Shown piece by piece: positions 26,990 to 35,729 of a stretch of DNA of 64,000 nucleotides. The position numbers and the translations under genes were made by a program. The DNA comes from Butyrivibrio sp. VCB2006. GTDB taxonomy: Bacteria; Bacillota; Clostridia; Lachnospirales; Lachnospiraceae. Where the stretch lies: contig NZ_ATVX01000004.1 of assembly GCF_000420945.1 (NCBI RefSeq), positions 186,001 through 250,000 of the forward strand, written 5' to 3'. Within the stretch, counting starts at the first letter, position 1, and each line of letters begins with the position of its first letter. The notes under the pieces are model-generated. The model had not been told where the DNA came from. It ran no database searches and saw only the letters and a list, made by a program, of their open reading frames with translations.

Positions 26990-27812
26990 CCACCCCATCG
27001 ATTTGTTTTAAAACCGCTACGACAAGGAATCTATTACTGCGAAGCTTCTTGTCACAAGTACTTAATACAATAATCTTGTTAGCATCCGTAACCTTTTCAT
27101 CGTTTAAGATAATGCTTCGCTTTTTTACAATATCCGTTTCTAGTGACTTAACAAAAGCTGTTCTGTCTGCCTTCTTGGTGTCATCGAAATAATATGGTAT
27201 ATATGCATCACTGTACATGACCGCAGCAAAAATCTTATAAGTCATTACATGATCAACAGTAGTTACTGTTATTTCCCTATGGTCTTTTAAAAACTTGCTA
27301 TCCTCAAATTTATGAAGCCCTGCAAACATGGAACCATCATTCATATTGTGGCCATATACAACAGTGATGTTATCTTGAAAAGAATTCGAATCACATATTT
27401 CTATATATGGACACCCATGAGAAGATTTCAGTCCCTCCGGGCCATGGCTCAGATAATAAAGGTCATCTGTTGGGTGCTGTGCTATGGGATAATCAATTAA
27501 AGTTCCCGGAACTGTAATCCAGGCAGCAATATCAGGATTAGCCTTCTGCAAACCTTCTACATCAAGAGAAGTTTTGTAAGCACTGGCATTATCTTTGGTA
27601 ACAGTTCCCGATGAAACCTTTGTCGTAACCGTTGAATCATTCTCAGCAATATACTCCTTAGCATTTTTTTCAGTGCTATAAGCAATGCTGGCAAGTTCTT
27701 CCATCTCTTTTTTACTGTTTCTGGAATCAGTAACTGCATAACTACCAATTCCAACACCAACAACTAAAACAAGTGTAGTTAAGAAAAATATATATTTTTT
27801 TCTGCTGCTCAT
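26982..27812 (-). CDS. srtB: class B sortase
   Basis: 276 residues. N-terminal membrane anchor (IFFLTTLVLVVGVGIGSYAV), then the sortase fold: WITVPGTLIDYPIAQ, the catalytic His in TVVYGHNMNDGSMFAGL, the catalytic Cys in VLSTCDKKLRSNRF and the Arg in RSNRF. The long insertion before the Cys strand fits class B rather than class A. Its start overlaps the stop of the Wzz-like gene by four bases. The likely substrate is the SPRTG protein at 25157-25894. Confidence 0.93.
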   Translation of the reverse strand: MSSRKKYIFFLTTLVLVVGVGIGSYAVTDSRNSKKEMEELASIAYSTEKNAKEYIAENDSTVTTKVSSGTVTKDNASAYKTSLDVEGLQKANPDIAAWITVPGTLIDYPIAQHPTDDLYYLSHGPEGLKSSHGCPYIEICDSNSFQDNITVVYGHNMNDGSMFAGLHKFEDSKFLKDHREITVTTVDHVMTYKIFAAVMYSDAYIPYYFDDTKKADRTAFVKSLETDIVKKRSIILNDEKVTDANKIIVLSTCDKKLRSNRFLVVAVLKQIDGVDV

Positions 27813-28567
27813 GTTTTTCTCTTCTTTTCTTTTTTCTTTTTAGAGGATTTTGATTCATGACCTTCTGAAATACTCTTTTCGTATGGAACTGCAGCAAGTG
27901 TTCCAAGTCCAAGGTATTTTCTAACATCATCCTCATTGTTCACTGACATATCACTAAAATAAAATACAAGAATTACAGCAATAGCAAAAATACAACCACA
28001 AGCTCCACCTAAAACGGTATTCTTTACTTTGCTTGGGCTTACAGGATTAGGCGATGTAACTGCTTCTTCTACAGAAGAAGGCTTATCAGTGTTAGTTACC
28101 TCTGCAACTCGTGCAGCAAGATTCTCTGCCATACTATTTGCTATATCACATGCGAGTTGTGGATCCTGATTTTTAACAGTAATCTTAAGGATTCTTGAAT
28201 CTGTTGGATTCTCCACTGTAATGGTTTTAAGAAGTGATTCATAATCAGTATCCAACTTAAGATCAGAAATAACTTTTTCTAAAACAGGTCTACTTTTTCC
28301 CAAAATTTCAAAATCCACAGTCAGCTGTTTGCCTAGCTGAAGATCTATTGCAGATGTAAGGGTAGTAGTTTTAGAAAAAATATAAATCATAGAAGAAGAT
28401 TGATATAAAGGCTTAATTAAAAATATCGTGCATAATAATGCAACAGCTGCCCCTGCCAATCCACAGGCAAGTATCACCCATATTTTTCTCCAAAGTACAA
28501 AGAACAATTCAATAAGGTCTATATCTTCTTCCTCTTCGAATACGCTAACAACGCTATTTTCAGACAT
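27809..28567 (-). CDS. Wzz/CpsC-family polysaccharide co-polymerase
   Basis: 252 residues. An acidic cytoplasmic N-terminus, transmembrane helix 1 (KIWVILACGLAGAAVALLCT) after DLIELFFVLWR, an extracytoplasmic helical domain, transmembrane helix 2 (GGACGCIFAIAVILVFYF) and a Lys-rich tail (SSKKKKEKKRKT). This is the activator partner of the CpsD kinase. It is the first gene of the polysaccharide operon, with GGAG before the ATG and a promoter about 60 bases upstream. Confidence 0.93.
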   Translation of the reverse strand: MSENSVVSVFEEEEDIDLIELFFVLWRKIWVILACGLAGAAVALLCTIFLIKPLYQSSSMIYIFSKTTTLTSAIDLQLGKQLTVDFEILGKSRPVLEKVISDLKLDTDYESLLKTITVENPTDSRILKITVKNQDPQLACDIANSMAENLAARVAEVTNTDKPSSVEEAVTSPNPVSPSKVKNTVLGGACGCIFAIAVILVFYFSDMSVNNEDDVRKYLGLGTLAAVPYEKSISEGHESKSSKKKKEKKRKT

Positions 28568-28601
28568 ACTTTTTTCTCCAATTCAAAATTTCAACATCCT
28601 A

Positions 28602-28629
28602 ATGATAATATGAAAATTAATATTTTCAA
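28602..28629 (-). promoter_or_regulatory. candidate promoter of the polysaccharide operon
   Basis: TTGAAA (28629-28624) and TATCAT (28607-28602) are separated by 16 bases on the minus strand, 35 bases before the Wzz-like start codon. The rest of 28630-28850 is very AT-rich with no further feature that I can support. Confidence 0.5.
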
Positions 28630-28850
28630 GTGATAATTTATAGTTTTTTTATAATTTGTTTATTCTTATTTTCTTTTTTCTGTATATATATTCATCACTT
28701 TTTTGTAAATATTGATATTATTTCGTATTTGTAGTCCCATTATCACAGCATTGTTTATGTTTTTTAGCCAATTATATTTATACAATTTCACCACAGTAAA
28801 ATCTTAAATTTTCCCATAATTAAGCCTAAAAGCTAACACTTTACAGTAAC

Positions 28851-28893
28851 AAAAAAGAGTCATCTAACAGTTTTTCGAACTATTAGATGACTC
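28851..28893 (-). terminator. terminator of the peptide-export operon
   Basis: Perfect 11-bp stem GAGTCATCTAA/TTAGATGACTC followed on the minus strand by six T. It lies 75 bases after the stop of the last transporter gene and before the polysaccharide operon promoter. Confidence 0.85.
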
Positions 28894-28967
28894 AATATTG
28901 TATTTTTTTACAAATATAGTTGTGAAAACCATATTATAGTCTGACAATTAGCGTTAAAGTTTTTAAA

Positions 28968-31145
28968 TTATAGCTGTTGTCTCTTAACAAGCTCTGCAAA
29001 ATGTCCATTTCTGGAGATCAAATCCTCATATTTGCCCTCTTCTACTATCCTTCCGTCATCAATAACAAGAATCCTGTCGCAGTTCTTAATAGTAGAAAGT
29101 CTGTGGGCTATAACAATCCTGGTACATTTAAGCTTATCCAGTGACTCCGATACCTTCTTTTGAGTGATGTTATCAAGAGCACTTGTAGCCTCGTCCAGCA
29201 TGAGAATCTTGGGCTTTGGAGCGACAGCTCTTGCAATCATAATGCGCTGCTTCTGTCCTCCGGAAATACCGCCCTGACCTTCCGATACATAAGTATTCAT
29301 ACCCATAGGCATATCTCTGATATCGTCGGCTATACCTGCAATTTCAGCGGCCTCCCAGGCATCATCCACAGTCAGAAGCGGATTTGTTATTACTATATTT
29401 GAATACAGGTCACCCTGGAAAAGAGCTCCGTTCTGAGTGACGGTTCCAATCTTCCTACGTAGGCTCGTCATATCAATCTTGGAGGTATCTCTTCCATCGT
29501 AATAGATTGCACCTTTGTTTGGCTTTTCAAAACCAAGAAGGAGTCTAAGGAGCGTACTCTTTCCGCAGCCGGTCTTACCTACAATTGCTACATATTCGCC
29601 AGCCTTGATTCTAGTGGATATTCCCTTCAATATCTCAGGGCCGTTATCATCATACTTAAACCATATATTGGAAAGTTCAATGTTTCCGGTTACCTTATTA
29701 ACAACAACCTTTCCTTCGCTGGACTCAGGAATCTCGTTAAGAATCGGCTCTGCCAGTTTGAGGATTGGCTTTATATTGGCAGTCTGAAGAGCCACAGATG
29801 AAATAGCAGCAAAGGCACCGCTTAGAAGTCCGAAGGCTGTGCTAAATGCCATGTACTCTGATTCGGTGACACCGGTATTTACAGCGACAATATAAACTAC
29901 CATAGTTCCGATAAGGCTTATGGCCATATTTATAGTCTTGTTAAGCTTTATTATAGTAGGCGGACTGTAGAGTAGATTTGCGCTCTTATTATAGGAATTT
30001 GCCCATTTTGCAAAAGCTCTTTTCTCAGCTCCTGCAAGCTTAATCTTCTGAATGCCATTAATGAAGGCATAGGTCACGCCATCTTCTTTGGCTGAATGCT
30101 GCAATATTTTCTGAGTAAGACCTGCCTGAATAAAAATAGTAATAATAGAAAATACAAGTGAAAACAAACTTATCACCAGCGCCGGCACAACTAGCCCCGG
30201 AGCAAACGTCCTGATTTCCAGAAGGTATATAAGTGAAAATACCAGTGTTATCGGAGATGTAACAAGGTTACTTATTATAAGGTCGCATAGCTCCGTGACA
30301 GAGTTTATCCTTGAAGACAATTCTCCGGAGGAATACTGCCTAAAGAATACGGCCGGAAGATTAAGAACCCTGTTCATTACCGCCGACTCTACGCTTATTC
30401 CTGTTTTTATCTCTATTCGTTCCATGTACAAATCAGCGCAGGCCGTTATCAGCAAAAGAGAAAACTCAAGAGCCACCATAAATACAGCAGTTCCAATCAG
30501 CATCGTAAAGCTCTTTGTCTCAACCACAAATCCCGAAACGAATTCCACCAAAGCCGTAGTGATAAGGCCTATAAAGGTAACAAAAAGCATAAGAAGCGCA
30601 TAGCCTATCACGTCTGATAAATCAATACAGCTATGCATATATACTATAAGATCATGAATCCCCAGTTTCTTATTAGGGAGGGGCTTATAAAAGCAGACCA
30701 CCTCAGATGTTATATCCTTAATATTCTGCCTGTTTATCTTTACCTTTTTTCCCAGCTTATAATCATAGTAGTAATAGCCCTTATAACAGCTTGGCAAAAG
30801 AGCTACTACTGAGCCATCGGACTTTAACCTTGCAATCATGGGTCCATAGGCCTCTTTTATCCATTCATGATCAAGGGTTGCTTCCCGGTACATAATGCCG
30901 TAAGGACGCAAAATGGCTGCGATATCCAGATTCTCAGAAAGTTCGTTAAAAGAATCTGCATTTGGTTTAAAGCCGAAGTATTTAATTATCTCTTCGATGG
31001 CAGCTTTGGTAACTATACGACTGTCATTTATTTCCTTGGCAGCTTTCACACCAATAACAGAAGAAGCCATGCCAAAGATAGCATCTTCGAAAACATCCTG
31101 ATCAGTCTTTATTCTCTGCCTAATCTGTTCATCAAACCAGCCCAC
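28968..31145 (-). CDS. NHLM-type peptide-export ABC transporter (ATP-binding/permease, no protease)
   Basis: 725 residues. The first 160 or so form a soluble domain without C39 catalytic residues. Six transmembrane helices follow (about residues 165-430), then an ABC nucleotide-binding domain with Walker A GKTGCGKST, signature ISGGQKQR and Walker B ILMLDEATSALD. This is the second half-transporter of an NHLM (nitrile-hydratase-leader microcin) style pair; the partner at 31159-33345 carries the protease. They probably form a heterodimer exporting the double-glycine peptides of the same operon. Fourteen bases separate the two genes. Confidence 0.92.
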   Translation of the reverse strand: MGWFDEQIRQRIKTDQDVFEDAIFGMASSVIGVKAAKEINDSRIVTKAAIEEIIKYFGFKPNADSFNELSENLDIAAILRPYGIMYREATLDHEWIKEAYGPMIARLKSDGSVVALLPSCYKGYYYYDYKLGKKVKINRQNIKDITSEVVCFYKPLPNKKLGIHDLIVYMHSCIDLSDVIGYALLMLFVTFIGLITTALVEFVSGFVVETKSFTMLIGTAVFMVALEFSLLLITACADLYMERIEIKTGISVESAVMNRVLNLPAVFFRQYSSGELSSRINSVTELCDLIISNLVTSPITLVFSLIYLLEIRTFAPGLVVPALVISLFSLVFSIITIFIQAGLTQKILQHSAKEDGVTYAFINGIQKIKLAGAEKRAFAKWANSYNKSANLLYSPPTIIKLNKTINMAISLIGTMVVYIVAVNTGVTESEYMAFSTAFGLLSGAFAAISSVALQTANIKPILKLAEPILNEIPESSEGKVVVNKVTGNIELSNIWFKYDDNGPEILKGISTRIKAGEYVAIVGKTGCGKSTLLRLLLGFEKPNKGAIYYDGRDTSKIDMTSLRRKIGTVTQNGALFQGDLYSNIVITNPLLTVDDAWEAAEIAGIADDIRDMPMGMNTYVSEGQGGISGGQKQRIMIARAVAPKPKILMLDEATSALDNITQKKVSESLDKLKCTRIVIAHRLSTIKNCDRILVIDDGRIVEEGKYEDLISRNGHFAELVKRQQL

Positions 31146-31158
31146 TTACAAACCTCTT

Positions 31159-33345
31159 TTACTCATTAGTAACAAGTTCTTTATAGTAACTACCCTTTTC
31201 CATCAACTCTTCATGCGTCCCCTGCTCTACAATAACGCCATTATCAAGAACTATAATATTGTCACAGTCCCTTATTGTTGAAAGCCTGTGAGCAATAACA
31301 ATGCAGGTGATACCTCTTTTCTTGATTGCTTCAATAACTTTCATCTCCGTTACTGCATCCAAAGCACTGGTTGCCTCATCCAATATGATGATAGATGGAT
31401 CCTGGGCCAGTACTCTTGCTATTTCAAGACGCTGTTTCTGTCCACCGGAGAAATTTCCTCCGTTTTCTGCAACATGGGCTTTATAGCCTTCGCTTCTTTC
31501 AATAATCTCATCGTGTATTCCGGCATCTCTTGCTGCCAAAATAACCTCAAAATCCTCAATGCTGTTGTCCCAAAGCTTGATGTTCTGGTCAATGGTATCC
31601 TCGAAAAGAGTGATATCCTGGTCTACTACCGCAACTGATCCGGTGAAAACATTTCTGTCTATTTCCTTCAATGTCTTATCCCCGAACAAAATCTCGCCGC
31701 TCCAGGGCTTATAAAGACCTGAAAGGAGCTTGGCAAAGGTACTCTTACCGCAGCCTGATGCACCTACTATGGCAACCTTGCTGCCCTCTTTTATATCCAG
31801 ATTGAAGTTCTCAATTACTGGCTTAGCCAGTCTGCTATAGCCAAAGGTCACGTCCTTAATATGGATATCTCCCCTTAGCTTTTCATATTCTTCATTCTCA
31901 CCTATTCTGGCCACATCAAAGATTTCATCGTCAGGATACTGCATTACGTCCTCATACCTTTCCATCTTGGAACGCATTTCCTCGATGGCCTGGCCGGCAC
32001 CGATAATTCCCATGGCCGGTGCTGTGAAATAATTCAGGTACATCTGGAAGCTAAGGACCATACCAAGTGTAAACTGTCCCTTCATAACAAGGCCAACGCC
32101 TATGATGAGCACCAGGTATCCTGCTATGGTGTTAATAAAATTCGGAATACTTCCAAGCCAGATATTTATATGAGAATACTCTATCTTTTCTTTATTAACT
32201 GCTGCCTGATAGCCTGCCCACTTCTTAAAAAATCCCGCTTCTGCTCCGCTACTTTTGATGGTTTCAATCATCATAACTCCGGAGAGTGTTGTGGATTCAA
32301 GCTTTGCAGCATCACGAAGACTCAGCCTTGTGATATTAAGTCTCTTTTGCGAAATAATTTTTCCAAGGAAGCTGTTGATAAGTATTGTGGCAATACCAAT
32401 CAAAGTCAGGACCGGGCTGTACCTTATCATGAACACAAGGTAAAAGACCATCATGACCACATTAAGAAGAAGCGGAGCTACCGTATCTACCAGGGTCTTA
32501 GAAATCTGAGAGTTTTTTCTCTGCAGAATATCTCCCGATAACCTCTGGCTAAAAAAGTTCATGGGAAGATGAAGTACCTTCCATATATAGGTACTGTTAG
32601 TCAGAATTGAAAGCTTACCGTCGATTTTAAGAGAATAGATTTCAGATATGGCACTACTTATGATATTCAGCGCTGTGACAAATGCCAGCAGCACAATGAA
32701 CGGCATTAGAAGTTCCCTATTTTCGCCAGTCAGTAACCTGTCCATAAAGAACCTGCTAAATGCCGGATTTAGCGTATTAAAAAGATATGCTACAAAAGTT
32801 GAGAATAATACAAAGACAATTGCTAAAGATGCGCCTTTAAGTCTTAAGCGCACATAATCGATTGTCCGAAGCTTCTTGCCGCTTGGTTCAAAGTTCTCAC
32901 CCGGTTCGAAGCACAGGACAATTCCTGTAAAACCTTCATCAAACTCCTTCATAGACATCTTAACGGTGCCTCTTGCAGGATCGTTGATGTAGGCATATCC
33001 ATTCTTGAATCCGTTTAATACAACAAAATGGTTAAACTCCCAATGTATTATGCACGGAAAAGAGCCGCTTTTAACCAGGTTTTCCGGTTCAAAGCGGTAT
33101 CCACTGGCCGTAAGCCCGTAGGCTCTGGCGGCTTGTAATATGTTTTTGGCATTGGAGCCATCTCTGGATACCCCGCAGTCATATCTAACCTTTTCAAGGG
33201 GTATCCACTTTCCGTAATAGGCAAGGATCATGTCCAGACATGCAGCTCCGCACTCCAGAGCTTCCATCTGCATCACAACAGGGACCTTAACCATTTTCCC
33301 CACGGAAGGCTTCTTTAATGTAGCTTTGGCGTTCATGTACGCCAC
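31159..33345 (-). CDS. C39 peptidase-containing ABC transporter (NHLM-type)
   Basis: 728 residues. The N-terminal C39 protease domain is intact: catalytic Cys in MEALECGAACLDMIL, His in HWEFNHFVVLNG, Asp in INDPARGTV. Six transmembrane helices and a complete ABC domain follow (GASGCGKST, FSGGQKQRLE, IIILDEATSALD). It cleaves leader peptides behind Gly-Gly and exports the core. The two GG-leader peptides at 36259-36719 are in the same cluster and are the obvious substrates. Confidence 0.95.
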   Translation of the reverse strand: MAYMNAKATLKKPSVGKMVKVPVVMQMEALECGAACLDMILAYYGKWIPLEKVRYDCGVSRDGSNAKNILQAARAYGLTASGYRFEPENLVKSGSFPCIIHWEFNHFVVLNGFKNGYAYINDPARGTVKMSMKEFDEGFTGIVLCFEPGENFEPSGKKLRTIDYVRLRLKGASLAIVFVLFSTFVAYLFNTLNPAFSRFFMDRLLTGENRELLMPFIVLLAFVTALNIISSAISEIYSLKIDGKLSILTNSTYIWKVLHLPMNFFSQRLSGDILQRKNSQISKTLVDTVAPLLLNVVMMVFYLVFMIRYSPVLTLIGIATILINSFLGKIISQKRLNITRLSLRDAAKLESTTLSGVMMIETIKSSGAEAGFFKKWAGYQAAVNKEKIEYSHINIWLGSIPNFINTIAGYLVLIIGVGLVMKGQFTLGMVLSFQMYLNYFTAPAMGIIGAGQAIEEMRSKMERYEDVMQYPDDEIFDVARIGENEEYEKLRGDIHIKDVTFGYSRLAKPVIENFNLDIKEGSKVAIVGASGCGKSTFAKLLSGLYKPWSGEILFGDKTLKEIDRNVFTGSVAVVDQDITLFEDTIDQNIKLWDNSIEDFEVILAARDAGIHDEIIERSEGYKAHVAENGGNFSGGQKQRLEIARVLAQDPSIIILDEATSALDAVTEMKVIEAIKKRGITCIVIAHRLSTIRDCDNIIVLDNGVIVEQGTHEELMEKGSYYKELVTNE

Positions 33346-33355
33346 CTCAGTTTCT

Positions 33356-33772
33356 TTAGTTAAAGAGCATACTTATTATTTTGGTCTGCCTAAAGCTTGC
33401 CTTAGCTTCATATTCTCCGTCCGGAAAATCAGTATGAGAAATGGTAATGGTCTCCCCTTTATCATTCTTGCCCACACTGTCTATCGGCAGACTCACACCA
33501 CCAACAATCACATCCATATCATCTCTGACATAGGAGGCAGTCTTATCATCCCGGTAAGTAACGGTCAAAACGCCATTCTTAACCATTCCATCACCATAGG
33601 CATAGCTGTCAATGGTCATGAAATAGCTCCAGATATAGAGCCCCAGAATGCATACCATGGTTCCCATAAGGATAACCCACATGGACGGTGTAGTCACTCG
33701 AAGATATTCACTGAGATTCTCCGGTGAAGATAACTTCTGCACGCTCTTTTCTCTAAATAATTTGTTGTTCAT
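33356..33772 (-). CDS. short HlyD/NHLM secretion-protein homologue
   Basis: 138 residues. The N-terminus FREKSVQKLSSPENLSEYLR then VTTPSMWVILMG matches the start of NHLM-type HlyD secretion proteins, and is followed by one transmembrane helix (about 31-52). The remaining 85 or so residues look beta-rich. Normal family members are about twice as long and contain a helical hairpin and lipoyl-like domain, which are missing here. The frame is clean, with good spacing on both sides, so it is a genuinely short version. In a single-membrane organism it would link transporter and wall. Confidence 0.8.
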   Translation of the reverse strand: MNNKLFREKSVQKLSSPENLSEYLRVTTPSMWVILMGTMVCILGLYIWSYFMTIDSYAYGDGMVKNGVLTVTYRDDKTASYVRDDMDVIVGGVSLPIDSVGKNDKGETITISHTDFPDGEYEAKASFRQTKIISMLFN

Positions 33773-33778
33773 AGACTT

Positions 33779-34402
33779 TTATCTTCCGGCCAGATCTGCC
33801 TTGATGGTAAGTTCTACCTGATCCATCTTGACCCCGACAACAACATCCTTTGCAACACTTGCCACAATGGACTTCTCAAGTTCATCCCATGCATGTCCGG
33901 CTGCAATATCATCTACTCTTGCCTCGTCCAGAGCATCTCTGTACTGATCAAGACTCCAAACAAACATTGAATCTGATGGATTTCCACCAAGCGCAGCATA
34001 GTCAACATAGCCACCGCCATAAACCTGCTGCAGCTTCATAATGTTCTCATAGTTCAAAATTCCGTTTTCAATAATCTCACCGATCTTGCCCATGAAGCCC
34101 TTTGCCAGAGCATTTTCTCCGGATTTTGAAACAGAAAGAAGTTCTTTCTTCTTGTCCACATCCATCTCTGTCTTGGCCACAAGCTTGATCTCGCATGAAT
34201 TGCCCTCTTTTTCCATCCACAAAAGAGCATGATAATCTCCTGTCATTGCTCCGAGCATTCCAAGAGTCTCTTCCATAAGAAGTCTCATGTGAAGAGTATC
34301 CTTAGGTCCCAGCTCAAAATCATCCAGGTAATTATCAATCTTTCCAAGCGCATCATAAAGCTTGAAATTCTTGTTAGTAATCAGCATCTTTTCAGATTCC
34401 AT
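33779..34402 (-). CDS. HATPase-like regulatory protein, degenerate anti-sigma-type
   Basis: 207 residues. The segment DTLHMRLLMEETLGMLGAMT has the spacing of the N-box helix of RsbW/SpoIIAB kinases but lacks the conserved Asn. No clear G1 or G2 glycine boxes follow. The C-terminus ends AKDVVVGVKMDQVELTI. I read it as a GHKL-related protein that may bind the STAS protein without kinase activity; this is inference from motif shape and position. It lies directly downstream of the STAS gene and seven bases before the HlyD-like gene. The start ATG follows GGGGAG. Confidence 0.55.
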   Translation of the reverse strand: MESEKMLITNKNFKLYDALGKIDNYLDDFELGPKDTLHMRLLMEETLGMLGAMTGDYHALLWMEKEGNSCEIKLVAKTEMDVDKKKELLSVSKSGENALAKGFMGKIGEIIENGILNYENIMKLQQVYGGGYVDYAALGGNPSDSMFVWSLDQYRDALDEARVDDIAAGHAWDELEKSIVASVAKDVVVGVKMDQVELTIKADLAGR

Positions 34403-34443
34403 AATAAATCTCCCCGCATATTTTATTTAATTGTACCGACACA

Positions 34444-34743
34444 TTACTCGATAGTAAGAATGTCAGAAAAACCGGTAACCTCAAAGATTTCCTTAACTTC
34501 TTCTGTTGCGTTTCTTACAACCATGGTGCCCTGCTTGTTCATTGTCTTCTGTGCAGACAAAAGAACACGAAGTCCTGCAGATGAAATGTACTCGAGCTTA
34601 GCAAGATCAAATACAAGATTTTCAACGCCGCCAAGGCTAGCTGTGAGCTGAGTCTCAAGATCCGGAGCTGTCATTGTATCAAGTCTTCCTTCAAGGCTGA
34701 TATTAAGATCTTTTTCTGCTAATGTTTTTGTAATGTTTAACAT
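34444..34743 (-). CDS. STAS-domain anti-sigma-factor antagonist (SpoIIAA/RsbV-like)
   Basis: 99 residues, a single STAS domain. The phosphorylatable Ser lies in LEYISSAGLRVLLSA, and GRLDTMTAPDLETQL is typical of the N-terminal strand-helix. It would be phosphorylated by the RsbW-like kinase (35730-36134) and dephosphorylated by the SpoIIE-type phosphatase (36866-38977). I start at the ATG at 34743 after CAGGAGGG. A possible own promoter (TTTTAA, 18 bases, TATAAT; 34807-34778) lies in the 98-base gap upstream. Confidence 0.93.
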   Translation of the reverse strand: MLNITKTLAEKDLNISLEGRLDTMTAPDLETQLTASLGGVENLVFDLAKLEYISSAGLRVLLSAQKTMNKQGTMVVRNATEEVKEIFEVTGFSDILTIE

Positions 34744-34777
34744 GTGTTTTCCCTCCTGTAGCACTGTTAATAATTAT

Positions 34778-34807
34778 ATTATATAACATATTTTAGATGA
34801 CTTAAAA
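34778..34807 (-). promoter_or_regulatory. possible internal promoter before the STAS gene
   Basis: TTTTAA and TATAAT with an 18-base spacer on the minus strand, in the widest gap of the gene cluster. It could allow the STAS and transporter genes to be transcribed separately from the peptide genes. Confidence 0.35.
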
Positions 34808-34841
34808 CCGTAAGCCCCTAAAATACTATATAATTCGCAAT

Positions 34842-35210
34842 TTATTCATTCTCCATTCCGTATTCTTCCGGATATGGCTCAATTCCAAAGGCGTATCGTA
34901 CCTGTTTTTCTATCTCTTCATCACTTAGAACAGCGGAAAAGGCATCGATATCCTCCATCGCACCCACATCTGCGAACTTCTCGTCATCAATACAACTGAT
35001 AACTATATATGGGATGGTGCCCTCATCAAACTCCATGAGTCCTGTACGATAGTAATTTCCCTCATATAAAAATGCTCTTCTCTGGTCGAACTTTGCACGA
35101 TTCTTGGCATTTATGTCAAGTGGTTTGGCACCGTATTTTTCAAATATAGACTCCACATATAAAAGCCTTTGCTCCAAATATTCAGGTGTCAGTTCATTTG
35201 TATTTTCCAT
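34842..35210 (-). CDS. hypothetical protein of the peptide-export locus
   Basis: 122 residues, soluble and acidic, with no signal peptide. It contains RRAFLYEGNYYRTGLMEFDE, then GTIPYIVISCIDDEKF, and DEEIEKQVRYAFG. I do not recognise a family. The start is the ATG at 35210 with AAGGAG upstream; a TTG one codon earlier is less likely. It is tightly spaced behind the HAD-like gene and inside the cluster, so it probably belongs to the system, for example as an immunity or maturation factor, but nothing in the sequence shows this. Confidence 0.7.
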   Translation of the reverse strand: MENTNELTPEYLEQRLLYVESIFEKYGAKPLDINAKNRAKFDQRRAFLYEGNYYRTGLMEFDEGTIPYIVISCIDDEKFADVGAMEDIDAFSAVLSDEEIEKQVRYAFGIEPYPEEYGMENE

Positions 35211-35232
35211 CAAAAGAGCTCCTTAATAACTG

Positions 35233-35709
35233 TCACTTTGATTCTTCCAGTTTCCTGATTCGCTCTGCTTCTTCCAAAATCTTGTCAGTCCAGTGTTCGT
35301 CAGGCTCGCAGATTCTCAAAACCTTAAATCCATAAGTCTTGCCATTTGCTATGATGGCATCCTCATCATCTATATGTAGCGATATGTGATAATGGCTTGG
35401 CATCTTCTGCGGAAGTGTGATAGCCCTATCCTTCTGCACCTCGGCCTTATGTCTGTAGCCATTTACTATGTCATCAAAATGAATTCCATATCTTCTAAAC
35501 AATGACCTGATGTACACATCCGTGCGAAAAGAGGAAGTGTATACCCATACTTCAAAGCCTCGCCTTTGAAGCTCATTTATCAAATATACAGTTCCTTTTC
35601 TGAGTCTTTCCGGAAACATTCTGTTTAGAGGAAATCTCAGCTCCGGTTCCGTCTCCATATAGTCAGGGCTGACAAACAGAACCTCGTCCAGGTCAAAGGA
35701 CACTCTCAT
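35233..35709 (-). CDS. small HAD-superfamily hydrolase
   Basis: 158 residues. Motif I is MRVSFDLDEVLFVSP (nucleophile Asp with the second Asp two residues later). Motif II is VWVYTSSF, and the acidic motif is SLHIDDEDAIIAN. It is smaller than most HAD phosphatases and has only a tiny cap. Substrate unknown. It lies between the RsbW kinase and the hypothetical gene, 20 bases from each. It might act on a phosphopeptide or nucleotide in this pathway, but that is a guess. Confidence 0.8.
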   Translation of the reverse strand: MRVSFDLDEVLFVSPDYMETEPELRFPLNRMFPERLRKGTVYLINELQRRGFEVWVYTSSFRTDVYIRSLFRRYGIHFDDIVNGYRHKAEVQKDRAITLPQKMPSHYHISLHIDDEDAIIANGKTYGFKVLRICEPDEHWTDKILEEAERIRKLEESK

Positions 35710-35729
35710 TTCGTAAACCTCGATAATGA

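Noticed and set aside
28630-28850. AT-rich gap as a possible small RNA
   Set aside because: No promoter-terminator pair or conserved structure could be supported beyond the operon promoter and the transporter terminator.
33230-33727. 165-codon plus-strand frame
   Set aside because: Antisense to the C39 transporter and HlyD-like gene, both with clear motifs.
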